Assembly (NCBI GenBank): GCA_027625915.1
Contig: JANTQA010000047.1
Coordinates: 20,026,001-20,090,000 of the forward strand
Direction of reading: 5' to 3'
Length of the DNA stretch: 64,000 nucleotides
DNA from: Anaeramoeba flamelloides
Lineage: Eukaryota; Metamonada; Anaeramoebidae
Part shown: piece after piece, positions 23,250 through 37,500 of the stretch
Position numbering within the stretch: the first letter of the stretch is position 1
Layout of the letters: each line of letters opens with the position of its first letter
Program-made: the position numbers and the translations under genes
The notes under the pieces: model-generated
What the model was told of the DNA's origin: nothing
What the model saw: the letters and a program-made list of their open reading frames with translations, nothing else
The model's database searches: none

Positions 23250-25050
23250 ATTAAAAACTAAGCACTTTCAGGAGAAGGTGGCTAATTGCAAATCAATCAT
23301 ATTCTCCTTAAAAATATTTTTAGAAACAACAGATACAATAACCTAATATCATTATATCTCATAAGTTAAAAATTCTCTTTTTTTAAAAGGACTTTTTTTA
23401 AAAATGTCGATTTTTTTATATATAAATATGGACCAATTTGTAAAATAAAAATAAAAGATCCGAATTTAGATTGCTAAGGGTGTAAATTTCAACCAAAGAG
23501 ATACATCTTCGAATTTCAGAAAGATTGTATTCAAAAAAATTTACATAAAATATAATTTTCTCTATTTACATTAAAAGTAAATGTACAAAATAAGAATTTT
23601 TTATGTTTCAATGTTAAATTATTTTAATCATATTTAAACAAACCTTTTGGCTAAATTTGGAGATCCAATACATATATTTTTTTTCTTTTTGTTTGTTTTA
23701 ATTCTGTTTCAAATATCCCTTTAGCTATTCAAATATACAAATGAAATTTATATTTTTGAAAATTTTCTAATTGTAGATTGATGTTTCTATAAGAATTTAT
23801 TACTTTTTAATTATTTTTTTCTTTAAATCATTAATTTTTGTGTAAAATATCACATTAAATAATTATTTTTACGAGAATATGACCAGTTCACTATCGGTCA
23901 GATCTCACCTAATAGTCACTCGTTTTCTTTGTACTTTATTTGTAAAAGAAAAATTAATGAAAATGAAGTGAAAATATTGTTGATTATATTCTTACACATG
24001 TCAGTATACTATTGTACTTTGAATTTCTTATTTTTAAAGAAATTGAGTTTATTTAACTTTAAACTAATATATCTAAGTAAATTACTTTTTTACTTTTTCT
24101 TTACAAAATATATAAGGTTAAAAGTATCTCTTTATTAATATTATCGAACAGTGGTTATAAAAAACCTAATAATATAATTTAGAACCTATGTTTCAAAATA
24201 ATAGCAATTTTTCTTTTCTTGTTATAATATAACATTTAATTTACGGTACAATAGCATACCTAAGATCAAATTGAATTTAAAGATTATCTCCTTGAAGTTT
24301 TTAGTATTAAATAAAATAAAAATTGAATTTTATTGTAAAAATTTCAATAATTTTTATTTTTGATTGGAATATTTATTCTGGAATTGGTTTTTAAAAAATT
24401 AACTCTATTTTATTAAAAAAAGTTTCAATTAAACCTTCATTTTTAGAATTGTCTTTTTAATAGTAAAATTTCAAAAATCATTTTAGGATTTATATTATGT
24501 CTATTTTCAGTTTCTTTGATATTTCAATGAGTAGATCTTCCAGAAAAAATAAAAAATAACAAATTTATATTTTGAAACACAGATTAACCAAGTTCCCACT
24601 ACGGTATTTTGCCATAGTGCTAACAGTAAACACTTTTTTTTTTTTTTTTTTTAGTAAGAGAAAAATTAAAACTTTTCAGTCTTAAAACGATTAATTCATA
24701 AACAATATTATTACACAGTGATAACTGTAATTGTTTGAAAACATATTCATTATTAATTTACATTTTTTTATAAAACACAATAACTTTTTTCAAAGAAATT
24801 ATAATTATAATTCTAAAAATACATTTCTATTAATGTAAAATAAATTACAGATAAAAAAAAAATTATTTATTAATAATAAAGATTAAATTAAATGTTGAAA
24901 AATTATTAAATATAATAATAATTACGATAAACTGTAGTACTGTTAGGTACCTCGAGGTTTTTCTTAATTGTTCAGTTTAATTCTGGAAATCTATGGATTT
25001 TCTCATCAAAACAAAAATTAAAAAAAAAACAAACTAGAGTTTTCTTGGGT
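23250..25050. other. intergenic stretch between Rab and TOR genes
   Basis: No gene is recognised. Two slightly GC-richer islands, at about 23877-23920 and 24585-24635, may mark the ends of an old element, since GTTTCAAAAT motifs face each other near 24190 and 24570. I cannot define it. Confidence 0.4.
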
Positions 25051-25215
25051 TTATCTGTTTTATCTGTTTTATCTATTGATTTTCGTTTGTTTTTTTTGAG
25101 TTTTCTATTTATTTAGAAAATCAATAGATTTTCGTTAGGTTTTTTTGAGTTATCTATTTGTTGAGAAAATCAATAGATTTTCGAAATAAAATAGAAAACC
25201 TCAAAAAAACTTAGA
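25050..25215. repeat. short tandem/inverted repeat downstream of TOR
   Basis: The phrase GAAAATCAATAGATTTTCG occurs twice about 65 bp apart, with its inverted relative CTATTGATTTTCG just before. TTTTTTTGAGTT spacers lie between. It could form hairpins in the region beyond the TOR stop codon. Confidence 0.6.
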
Positions 25216-25565
25216 ACACTTCACAAATAAACAGAAAACACAAGAAAAGTTAACAAATATTTTATAATTCAAAAAAAATAGAGAAAGATCAACGAAAATG
25301 CTAAATTCTTTTAAATTCTTGAAAAGGTACCATCTCAAAAAGAAATTAATTTCCTCCCTTCAAAAAAAAAAAACAATAAAAGAAATTTCTATGAAATGAA
25401 AACAAAAAAAAATCCTCACTTTTTTTGAAATAACTTTTCTAACAAATAAAAAAATTAAAACCAATTTATTAATAATTCAAAAAAAAAAAAAAAATAAGAA
25501 AAAAGTCAAAACAAATGAATTAAAAAAATGAAAAATAAAGAAAAACCAAAACCAAATTGCGATTT

Positions 25566-28500
25566 TTACCAAAAAGGGCACCAACCGATATAGCATTGGC
25601 ACAAATTTTCAATTGAAGTAGCCTCATCGATTAACATTTCAACTTGATCCTTCACATCTAAGGTTTTTTTTTGGTGGAAATCTCTGCCTGTCAATTTGTC
25701 TTCAATTCTTTTTACAATGCTTCTAGCCTTTTCGTTTTCATCTTTCCCCTTGACTTTGATTTGTACATTAACTGTTTTGGATTGCAATGTCGTTGAAGAA
25801 TTTCTTAAGGAAATGGATTGTAGCATCTCCAATTTATTTCTTTGCGGTTGGTTTCTGTGGTAGTCGACGTCCCGAACCTTCGTAAATTTGGCTTCGTTGA
25901 TTTCCTTATTGTCGCCGATGAGTTTCCAGCCGATCAATGGGTCGTGGATGAACGTTTCAAGCATTGCCATCAGGGAGTCTTTATTTTCTCTGAGCAGGTT
26001 CATGACATTTTCGCAGGTGTATCGGTAATTGCCCTCGATGCCCGAAACCTCCATCGCAGACACTAGCATTCTCGTCAGCCTGAAGGGGATCTTTTCTGGG
26101 AATTGGTCTCGGAGCCGTGTGACCTCGAAGCAATCGCCAAAATCGATGTGCAAAACTTTCCCCGTGAATCGTTCCATCATGAGGTTACTTGGGTGTCTGT
26201 CGCCGAGCCCGAGAATGTAGCCAACCATCGACATCAGGGCCAGGGATCGCGTGTAATTGGTTCTCCTTTCAAGCCAGGATTCTGAGTCGGCCGATTGTAG
26301 CCAGAGCACCTTCGCAATGGCCTCGCAGGGGGACTTGTTTAGGGCGTTTAAAAAGACTTCGACTTTTTGGATGGGCGCTAATTGATCATAATTTGGGGCC
26401 ATTTCCCGCATCAATTTCCTTTCCAAATCCAAAATGATATTCCGTGCGTCCCGATATTCGCGGATTAATTCATGCAGGGTGTTACAGTGGGGAACCCATT
26501 CGATCAAGCCAGAGTTGGTTGACAGCGGTATTACGCTGTATCTTCTAATCTTTAGCATGGCCTGCGAGGTTTTCGGCGACTGCTTTAATAGCGTATTAAC
26601 AAGGCCAAACAATTGCATCACTCTCTCATCCAGCCTGGGGTCCTCGTGCCCTTTCAAAAGAAACTTGTACATTTTCCCGTTGTTGCTTTTGATTTTAATT
26701 TTCCTTGGCCTTTGCTTAGACAGAATTACATTGACAGTATTTGAAAATTCCTTGATTTTGATAATTTCCTTATTGGCCTTGTAAGTGCCCGGCATCGCCA
26801 ATTCCAGATTTTTAATTTCATTTAACTCGGGGCTAATATATGATAAATTTAATTTTGTCATCTTGGGCAAATTTGCGATAATCTTTTGGAAAACACTACT
26901 GTACAAATTCCATGCTTGCGTTAGATGCCCAATATCGGGCTTTTTTAAATATTTGTTGCACCATTCCTTCGCTTCGAATAAATCCCTCCCATAATTTTGT
27001 AAAAAGGAATATTCTCTCATTGTAGATGCTCCGTTTTCAATCAGTTCGTATAAAGGCTGTAATTCAGTAATCATTTGAATTTCATCATTGTTGCCGAAAT
27101 ATGCCTTGGACGCATTTTCTAGACCCTTGTGCCAGAGCTCTTCCCATAATATCCCTATTCTAATCAATTCATTTGAGACCAACTCGGCTTCATTGACTAA
27201 ATTTGGTGAATGATTTCTCATTTCTTCCATCAGGGATTCCGCTACATTTATATTTTTATTATTTTCTTTTTCTTCTTCTTCTTCTTCTTCATCATCATCA
27301 TCATAATCATAACCACTACCATTGATCTTAATAATGTTATCTTTCTCATTCTGATATTTTCTGTTTCTAGAATTATTCATATTATTATTTAATTTTTCAA
27401 ATTTCTTTTGGTTGTTGATTATTATTTTTTTCATTTTTGCAGATTTGATCATTTTTTTCGTTTCAAATTCAGACAAATAATATACAGTCAAAGGGTAAAT
27501 TAACGCCTGGGGGTGTTCTTTACCAACTTCATTTAATAAATGGCAAATCGTTTCCCTAACTTTAATTTCCGATGAATTAATTCTAGCAATAATCTGTGGT
27601 ATAACTCTTAGCCAAGTGTTGATCGAAACAGTTACAAATTGGTTCAAAATGGTTTTCCCCACTATTTCATACTTCCCATGCTCAAACCACAGAGTTAATA
27701 ATCTTAAGATGTCCTGAACAGATTTGGTACCAGGATTCAAAGCAATGGATCGAAAAAATCCCTTTATCGCTGGTATTAAATGCCTGATAATAATCTCTTC
27801 AGATAAATTTCTGTTACTTTCTTGTTGCACAATGATCTGGAAATTTAATAATGCCCAATTATGCCAGGGCTTGTACCAATTTTTATCATACCGAGTAGCA
27901 ATTTGGAATAATTCTATTGCCTGGTTAGTGCCATTTTGATTATATTGCTTGCCATATAGGTCTAATATCCAATTACCCAAAGTTAAAAAGCATTTGGCTC
28001 GGAATCTATAATCTCGATCTTTAATTTTTTTATTATTTAATATTTTTAATTCATCATCATCATCATCATCGTCGTCGTCGTCATTATTTTTGCTTTTATT
28101 ATTTTTTTTTTGCTTAAGATGAATATTTTCAAATTGCTTTTTAATATTAACATTATTATGTTTTTTTTTCAAATTGATTCTTTTTTTAATTAATTTTGTT
28201 TTTCTATTCTTACTACTATAATTACTATTGCTATTCTTCATATTAACATTTCGATTTTTTATTGAATGTGAACTGTTTTTTTTTTCAAAAAATGTAGGTG
28301 AAGGCAAATTATTACATAATTGTGTTAAATGTTTAAAAGCTATATTTTTTTCATTTTTTCTCCATAATAATTCCAAAGATTCTAAAATTATTTTTGGATT
28401 TAACACATTAAATTTCTTATTCAATAACTCTTTTAAATTATTATCCTTATAATTTAATATATTTTTATTTACCAAATTAGTATTTTGCAAATTATTATTT

Positions 28501-31500
28501 TCTTCGATGATTAATTTTTGTATGGTCTTTTCTGTTAAAAATAAATTATTTGATTTCTTTCTTGATAAGCTCGCAAACTTTAGCCATATATCAAGATTCT
28601 CCTTTGGCGACAAGACGATTGATTGCACCGATAAAATTTTTTGCCAAATATTGATATCCTTTTTACAATTGGAGATTCGTTTGATCCATATTTTTTTAAT
28701 TTGGCTTAATTTTTTTGTATTATTAATTTTTAGATTTTTTTTATATACGATAATTTCCTCTAGTTCAATTAATTGTTGCAAACGGATTATTTCGTTATAA
28801 GCCCGCGAATAGGATTCTGAAAATAGAGTATTCAAATCCTTCGAAATAATTTTTCTCGACAAATCGATATAATTTAATGCGCTTTGGTAATCTTCTTCAT
28901 TAATTTTAATTATGGCTCGAAAGAAGTTTCCCTCATAAGTGCCTTTGTCAATGAATTCTACATATTCTTTCATTTTCTGATAATTTTTAATATTCAATGT
29001 CGCATTGGCTGCCAAGGGGGCGATTTTTTTCTTCATCAGCTCATCAGATTCTCTCCAGAGGTTATTACTGTGCTCGAATAATTCTTCCCAATAGCCCAGG
29101 GCATTGTAGCATTTCATTAGCCCGTATGTGACTTGCTTTTCATTTAAATTTGATTTGTTATCCAAATAAATTGTTTGTCTTTTAATATTATGCATGCTAA
29201 TCTTTCTATTTCTTTCGGGCTTCATTTGGTTACTATTTGGGTTCAAATCATAATTGTGGCCATCAACGGAATTTATTAAAGAGAGTGAGCTCCAGAAATT
29301 CGATTGCTTGGAGATTTGTAAAATTCTTTTTTTATAGGCGTCTAACGCATATTCCCATTTGTTTAATTGCTCGTACCATTCTTCTTTTAAATTGATCTTC
29401 AGATTCTTTTGCGAATATTTGATGATCCCAATGGCGGCATTTGATTTTTCCAATTGGTTATTGATTGTAATCAGGGTTTCAATAATTTCCGTTGTGGGCT
29501 TTTCACAGAATTCCATTTCCTTATAATGCAGGGCCTTTGCAAAGGCATTGCATTTTTCAGCCACGAGGGCTAATTCCGAAATGGGGATTGGCAATGGCTT
29601 GTCAACATGCCCCATAAATTCAGCCAAATTTAATATCATTTGGATGACTTGCGAGGGGATTGTCTTCGAATTGAAGGCAATCGTAAAGCTATGAATTAAT
29701 TGCTGCTGATTATGTAAAAACAATAAAGGCCAGCAACTTAAAAAGGCTAAATTAAATAATTCCCTGGCCAACGGATAATATGTTTGAGCTAATGCAGAGC
29801 ACGACCTTAAAATGGGAGAGGGCGATTCCCTTAATAATTCAATTGATAGTTTTTTAATCCACTCTTCCCATTCTTCTTTACTTTGGATATTTTCAATCGA
29901 CCAATTTTTTTTTAAATTTTTTTGATTGACATCCAATTGAAGAATATCGAGTTTGATGTTATTAATATCGATTTCTTCATTTTTCTGATAATTAATTAAT
30001 TCCTTATTATATACAGATCCAATAAATTCATCTAACGAATTAATACTTTTATTGAAATCAATATCTTCATAAAGATCTTCATTATCTTGATTTTCTTTTT
30101 TATTAACTTCATTATCAGGATCAATATTATTACTATTATTATTGTTGCTATTATTAACATTTGAATTATTACTACTACTATTATTATTATTGTTGTTGTT
30201 TTTACTATTATTATTATTATTATTATTATTCTCATCATCATCATCATTATTATTATTATTATTATTATTGTTATTATTATTATTGGTATTTGTATTTGAA
30301 TCTAATTTATTAATTACATTATCTTGATTTTCATTTTGTATCGATGAACTTTTTGATAATCTAACCAATTTAGAACTTCTTCTATGCGAAACAAAGGTAT
30401 TATTTTCATTATTTTCAATTTGCTTATTTGTATTGAAAATTTCTTCATTGCCAATTATTAATTGATTTTTTAACAATTTATTGATTAGCTTATTGTATTT
30501 GGAATTAATTATTTTATTATTCGTTAATAATTTTTGGATCATTGGAATGAAGATTATATAATCCCTTTCCAAATGTAAAACCAATTTACATAGAGTGTCC
30601 ATTGCATGATTTTTTAATTCTGATGATCCAGTATCTAAAATCCTGGATATGGGATGTATAATTCGTGAAGAAAAATCTAATAAATTGACCAACCTTTCAC
30701 TTAGAACACCGATAGTTTTCAAAGCCATGATCCTAATTTCCACCAGGATTTCATTCATCTCAAAGGTTTGGATGATTGAAGGGATCACTAGATGGATGTA
30801 GTCTTCTAAATTGCTGCCAAAGGTCTCAAATAATTTCAAGTTTTTGATTGCAATTTCAGGATGGTCATTAGCATTTTTCCCCAAAAGGTTGGTCATTAGG
30901 GGAATCAACGTTGGCAATTGTATTTTGAACTCCTCTGTATTCAAAACTGAAATGTCACTAATTAAATCAATTATTTCATTTAATAGCCTGACTGTCCAAA
31001 ATTGTTTGATTAATTGGAAGATCTCATTCAAGTATTTGCAAATATGCTGCTTAATGATCGAAACGATTTCTCTGATTTGCTTAAATAGAAATTGTCGAAA
31101 CATATCTTCACAGTTCCGAATGATGTTAAAAATCACTGGCAAAATTTGTGGTAAGAATTCCAATGTCTTTAATTTGATTATTTTAAAGATCATTATCAAG
31201 GATCGAATCACCATGGAATAATGCTGGGTTAATGTATTGTTTTTTAAAATTTCAATTAACGAATTAACCGTAACAGTTAAATAATAGTGTTCAAAAATTA
31301 AATCAATCCCCGGCAAGATTTTTTCATTTTGATCTTTATTCTTGCTTAATACTTTTGATGATTTCTTGCTGGATTTACTTTTTTTTAAATTCCTTATATC
31401 CCTCTTCATTTTTATTAGTCTTTCCATAAGAAGATTATGCTCTATTGGGTTGATTGCTCCAATTATTCCCAATAATCGTAAAACTTGCTTTTTGATCTGC

Positions 31501-34477
31501 CAGTTATTCTCGTTTTGGAATATTTTGATCAAAATATTTAATAGCTTTGGATATTTCTGAAATGGCTCAATTACATTCCCGCTATAATGGATAATTTCTG
31601 AAAAGGTTGATAAAATTATTTCCAATTTGTCATTTGAAAAGTTTTTTTTCAATAACTTGATTAATAATTTGATTATTTGATCACTATATTGCTGAATTTG
31701 CGTCTTGGATGTGTATTTGAATAATTTGCCAATACAGGACAAAATATCGGTTAAAATGGAATAATTTAAATTCTTCATTATATTTTGTTTTGTTTTGATA
31801 ATGAGCTTGGAGACTAAATTCTTTAAAATCAATTCACTATATGGCCTGATTAAAAGATCAAACGACTCAATCATATGCGAGAGTAACTTGGCACTTTCCT
31901 TTCTTAATTTCTTATCCAAACTATATTGTAACTCGGTTAGCAATTGGATTAGCGTTTTCCTGAGCGATGGCACAATCAATGTGGGATTGTACTTGGATAA
32001 TCTGCCAATCATCGTGACAGCCAAATATCTGATTTCAAAGCTTTCGTCATTCAGTGTTAAAAATAATGGCGATAATTGATTTGATTTGGAGAGCCTTTTA
32101 TCGAGGCATTGATCTAACGATTTTAAGACAGAATACCGAATTATGGAATTGCGATCAGATATTCCTAAAATAATCAAATAATCTAAGATTTGATTTTGGA
32201 TTTCATTAAATTTATGATCAATTTTTTCATTTTCTGCTTGTACTAACACCTTGGAGCACGCAAATGTTGTTTCCTTTCGGATTTCTGGATTCGAATCGTA
32301 TAAAAATTTGATGATGATTTCCTTCGTAAATCTTAATATTGGGATCACTTCAAAATTAAAAATTTGAATGCACTTCAATGAAAAAATAATTTCTTGAAAA
32401 TCTTTGTCAAATTGAGAATTCGATTGTGATGAATTCATGGACTTTGTTGTGTTCTTTGTGGTTGTTGTTGTAGGAGTTGATGATTTGGTTGTATTTTGAT
32501 TATTTTTATTTAGATACCCCGTTGTGCTTGTTAAGTGCATTGAAGTGTTGTTGATTATTGTTGATGATCCGATTGCCTGGCTTGATTTTGTCATTAATGT
32601 CGAGTTGGCAAATTGATTTTTACTAGATTTGATTAAGCCACTACTTAAAATGTCAATAACAACCTTATATAGCCGTGCTATTAATTCTTCAGAATACGAA
32701 GTTAAATTGTTATTGAGTATATCTAATACTTCAATTAATAGATCGTTTAATGGTAGTTGGAATATTTTTTCAAATATTTTTAACTGCTTTGAGATGGAAA
32801 TTATTTGTTTCCCCAATGTTAAAGATAATATAGCAAAGCACCGTATAGATTCCATACAAAATGTTTTTTTTTTATTCGGATTTAACGCTTCATTAATCTT
32901 TTGTAATGTAGTCGACAAATGTGGTAAAAATGCATCACCAACAGAATTTGCTAATTTTCCCAACGAATCAAAGATCTCCACCCTTTCAGAGGAATATTTT
33001 TTTAACGATTTTTGTAAATACCCTACAATGTCCTGCAAATATTTTGAAATGAAAAACTTTGAATCTGTACTCGCTAAAATTGGTATCAAGTTTAATACAG
33101 CAAATCTTATGTTTGTGTTTTTATGATCTTTGAAGGAGATCACTAATTTTGATATATTTTCTATTGCAGATTTTAAAAAGCCATCAGAAACTCGAAATAA
33201 TACAATAAGAACCAATAACGATCCATGAATTGTATCAGAATTATTTGTTTGAAATCCCTATATTTTGAATTTGTTTTTTTTTTTGTAATTTTGTTTGTAT
33301 TTATTTTTTTGAATTTCATTTGGATTTATTTTTTTAATATGTTGAAGATTATTTATTTGTTCATTATTTGGTTATTTTATTCTGAAATAGATAATTATAA
33401 CAATTAAAATTGATTTTGTAGTTGTTCATCATTCTTATTTTATGTAAATGAAAAAAAGAGATAATTCCTTTATTGTTCTGAATTAAAATTCTAATTTTTT
33501 TTTTTTTATTATTTATTATTTTTTGTTGTTTTTCTTTTTCTTTTATTTTTTTTTTTTCTTTTATTTTTTTTTTTTCTTTTAAAAGTGAATTTGAAAAAAA
33601 AAAATTCTTCGTTGAACATATAATCACAAAGAAAAAAGAAACTGTGTAATTATTTTTTTAAATGAATTTAATTATTCATAAAAAATCTTTTATCATTAAC
33701 CTTTTTTTCAGTGAAAGTTCAGTAATAAAAAATACAAAATCTGATGTCAAAAATTGTGATTTGCTTTTTTTTTTTTTGGTTTTATTTTTTTTAATTTTTA
33801 AAATATCAGGATTTTGGATATTTATAATAAGAAAATAAGATTTAATAATCAGATTTAATAAATTAGTTGTTATTGAATACTAAAGAATATAATATTTTTT
33901 TTCGATTTTTTATTTCAGGTATGTCACAATTTTTGAAATAGAGTTTAGTTATATTACAAATTAATTCTAGAAAATGAAGTGAGTTATGAATACTAATTGA
34001 AACAGTTCCTATTGGGTATAAGCCAAATTTCAAAATTAGTGGCAAACTTTTTTTTTTATTATTTTTTTCTTCTTTCATTTGTCTTTCAAAAAATAAAATG
34101 ATTACACTATATTTTTATTTATTAATCTTTATTGGTTATTCTCTCTAAACACTTTAGTAAAATACATTATTATTCAAAAAAAAAAAAAACAATTAAACAA
34201 ATTTTTTTCAGGATGAAAAATCTTCCCCTATTTTTGAAATTTAGCTTATTTGAAAATATGTTCATCAAAATGTTTCCAAAAAGCAAAAAACAAACAAAAA
34301 AAAAAAAGGGGGGGGTATTAAAATAAACACCTAGAATGATTGTTTTAAAACATTAAATGAATTTGTCAGTTTCTTATCTATTTCAATATTGTGATTTATT
34401 TTATTATTTGATGAATATTGAATGTGATGGGTATTTTCACATTTAACAAATGACCAAGTTATCTCACTCTTTGATAT

Positions 34478-34510
<33 letters not shown>

Positions 34511-37500
34511 TATTTTATAAACTTTTATTTGTAGAAATGGTATTTTTTTAAATTTGGTATCTAGTTTTATCGTATAATAAAAAAAAAAAATAAAAAAAAA
34601 AAAAGATAATCTAACATGGATAATATATTAATAGATGTTGAAACCCAATCTATAAAACCATTAATATCTAATATTTAATAGAGATGAATCATCAATATGA
34701 GAATATTAATTACGAATCTATTATCAATGGGTAATATCAGAATATACCTAACAAAATGACAAATTAGTGATAAATTATCTTTTTGCTTATGTGTAGATTA
34801 TCCAAGATTTTTATTTTCAACTGAAATTATTAAATATTTCTGAAAAGGTTAAAATATAATGATAATCTTACAAATTCGAGATAATTAAAAAAAAATTATT
34901 AAAAAATTAAGTAAAATTTTCATTTTAATTTGTCTGAAAAAAAATGACTTCTGAATTCATTAAACATCAACAAATATAAGAAAAATGTAAGAATCTGTGT
35001 TTTATTATTTAGATTTTTTGCGACAAGATAAAAAGATTATATCTTAATTTTAAAATTAGGCAAAAATTTTTTCAGGAATAATTGTTAAATTTTTGAAAAT
35101 TATTATTATTCTTGAAAAAATCAGAAATTTGCAATATTCATCCAAACTCAACACAATATACTCTTTTTTCACTCTTCAGGAATTGTAAACCGGAAACACA
35201 AAAAAACACTGTTGTCTTGATTGTTACTTGTGGAAAAAAATAAATATTAACGATATTGTAAAATCAATAATTTTGAATATATGAAGGATGGAGGTTTTAA
35301 ATGAATTCTTCAGATACACTACAAATGTTGTCCTTTCATTTTGGTTAAGATTCTTAAGATCCTTTGTTCAAAGATTAAAATAAAAATTTTATCATCAAAA
35401 AAATGTAGTTTTTTTGGAGTTTTTATTTTTTATTTTATTATAAATACTCTTTTACCACAGAGAATTAATGAAGAGTAGTATTTGATTTCTGGGGAGGTTA
35501 TTAAATTTTACAGAGTTATTAGTACAGAAGTACTAATAACTGACTTTTATGAAAAAACCAATTAAATTAGTATCTTCTTAGGGTGTATTTCTAAGGGCTT
35601 GATTAGTGAGGTTTTAAATTAGAACAAAAAAAAAAAAAACTCTAAAAAAACACCATTTTTTGTTAAAAAAAATTTTTATTTTGATCTTTGAACAAACGAT
35701 CGTAAGAATCTTAACCAAAATGAAAGGACAACATTTGTAGTGTATCTGAAGAATTCATTTAAAACCTCCATCCTTAAAACTATTTTAATTTGTGAAAAAA
35801 TCACAAATTAGTGATCTGAGAACAAATCCTAGATAATCTCATTTTATCACGAACAAATGATATTGATGATGTTTATTTAAAATTACATATTCCACATTGA
35901 ACTTTTCAGATGAAAATTTTTTCAGATTAATCAAAATTTTTGATCTTTTTTACTAGTAGTCAAACCATTTCTATTGCAAAGAAGAGTTACAAAGGAAAAA
36001 GATCAAGTAGTTACTTGTTAAACATGGAATTTTAAATTTGTGTCAATCTCAATTTTTTTTTGATAATTAAAGATATTTACAAAAAAATTAATCAGCCTAA
36101 ATAATGAAAATTGTTGATTGTCAAGATATTTTTTTCTTGTATCAATACAATTATATGAATTGTTTTTTTATATGAATAAAAGACATTTTTACAAAAAATG
36201 GGATCAGGTAAAATCGAGAAAATTTGTTCCCTTTTCAAGATCACTCTTTCCAGCACCAATTCAATTTTTCGAATTTATTATTTAGGTTGTTAAGTGATTA
36301 TTTTAACTATATATTTGTCTATAATTAAAGTATGTTGACATTGAAGGTAAAACCTATTAGTAGATTCATTAGTTCAAATTACTGGAAAAAATATATTATA
36401 AATATTATTGAACAATAAATTATTAGATTTTTTACAAGGGATTCAAATAAAAAAATGTTGTTATTTTTGGAAATGTTTTTATTTCCTTTTCTAAAAGTAA
36501 AAAAATTAGAAACTCAAAATAATAGTATTCCTAGTATTTAATAATACATATTGAGAACTCTCCAAAAGTAATTATTTTTTCTTTTTTTAATTTCAAGATT
36601 TACTCAATAATTATTAACATAAAAAACTTGAAGGATTGATTGGTTTTGTTTCCTTTTTTTCAAAAATTAGTTGTATTATCAATATATTTTCAATATTTCA
36701 GAAAAAATTTGTCAAAAAAATTTTAATCGCTAATTATTTAATTTTTCAAAAAAAATCTAAATTTTCAGTAACTAATCAACATTTCGCCACATATTTAAGA
36801 AAGATATTTTGCAACTTTGGATATCTGAATATTGATGATTTAAAATTTTAAATTTGTGACTAAATATAGTTTTTTTTCTGAAATACTTTATTTTTTAAAA
36901 TACTGCAGTCAAAATAAAGCGTGCAAGAAAAGTTTAATCCGTGTTTCAAAATAAAAAGCGTGTTTTTTTGTTATAAAAGACTTTTAACACCAATCGATCA
37001 AAGAAACCAACAATAAACCCTAATTAAATATCTTATTGGTTTCTTAAAGCCCTAGTATCAGTATAAAAGCAAAAAATGTCCATTTTTTTTTGTCATTTTT
37101 TTTCAATCTCCTTTTTCAAAAACTCCATTAACAAAAGGTTGCCTGAAATGTCCAAATGATTACTATTCAAACCTAGCCAAATACTTGGTTCAAAACTATA
37201 ACTTTAAGATATTCCAAAAAAGTTAATTTCAAAAAAAAAAATGACAAAAAAAAATGGCCATTTTTTTGCTTTTATACTGATACTAGGGCTTTAAAGTTCT
37301 ATTATTTAAATAGAAATTTCTAAAAAATGAAGGATCAAATTGGGAAAAATTATCTCAAAAAATAGAATTAAAGATTGATAAAATTTTTAGCAAATCAAAA
37401 AAAACAAGAAATTTCAAAAAAATTGAGAAAATTACTAAAAATTTTGAACTATTTCAATTCCTAATTTTAAATTTTGATGAAAATATCAAGGGGTTTACTT

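Noticed and set aside
24140-24640. Possible palindromic MITE between Rab and TOR
   Set aside because: Only a short GTTTCAAAAT block is mirrored; ends and target duplications could not be defined.
26029-26437. Arg/Ser/Pro-rich plus-strand frames over 25.8-26.4 kb
   Set aside because: Antisense shadows of the GC-rich TOR kinase domain, with no start context or homology.
29951-30327. Ile/Met-rich and Leu-rich frames over the Asn-repeat region
   Set aside because: They are shadows of the ATT/AAT repeats coding poly-Asn in TOR.
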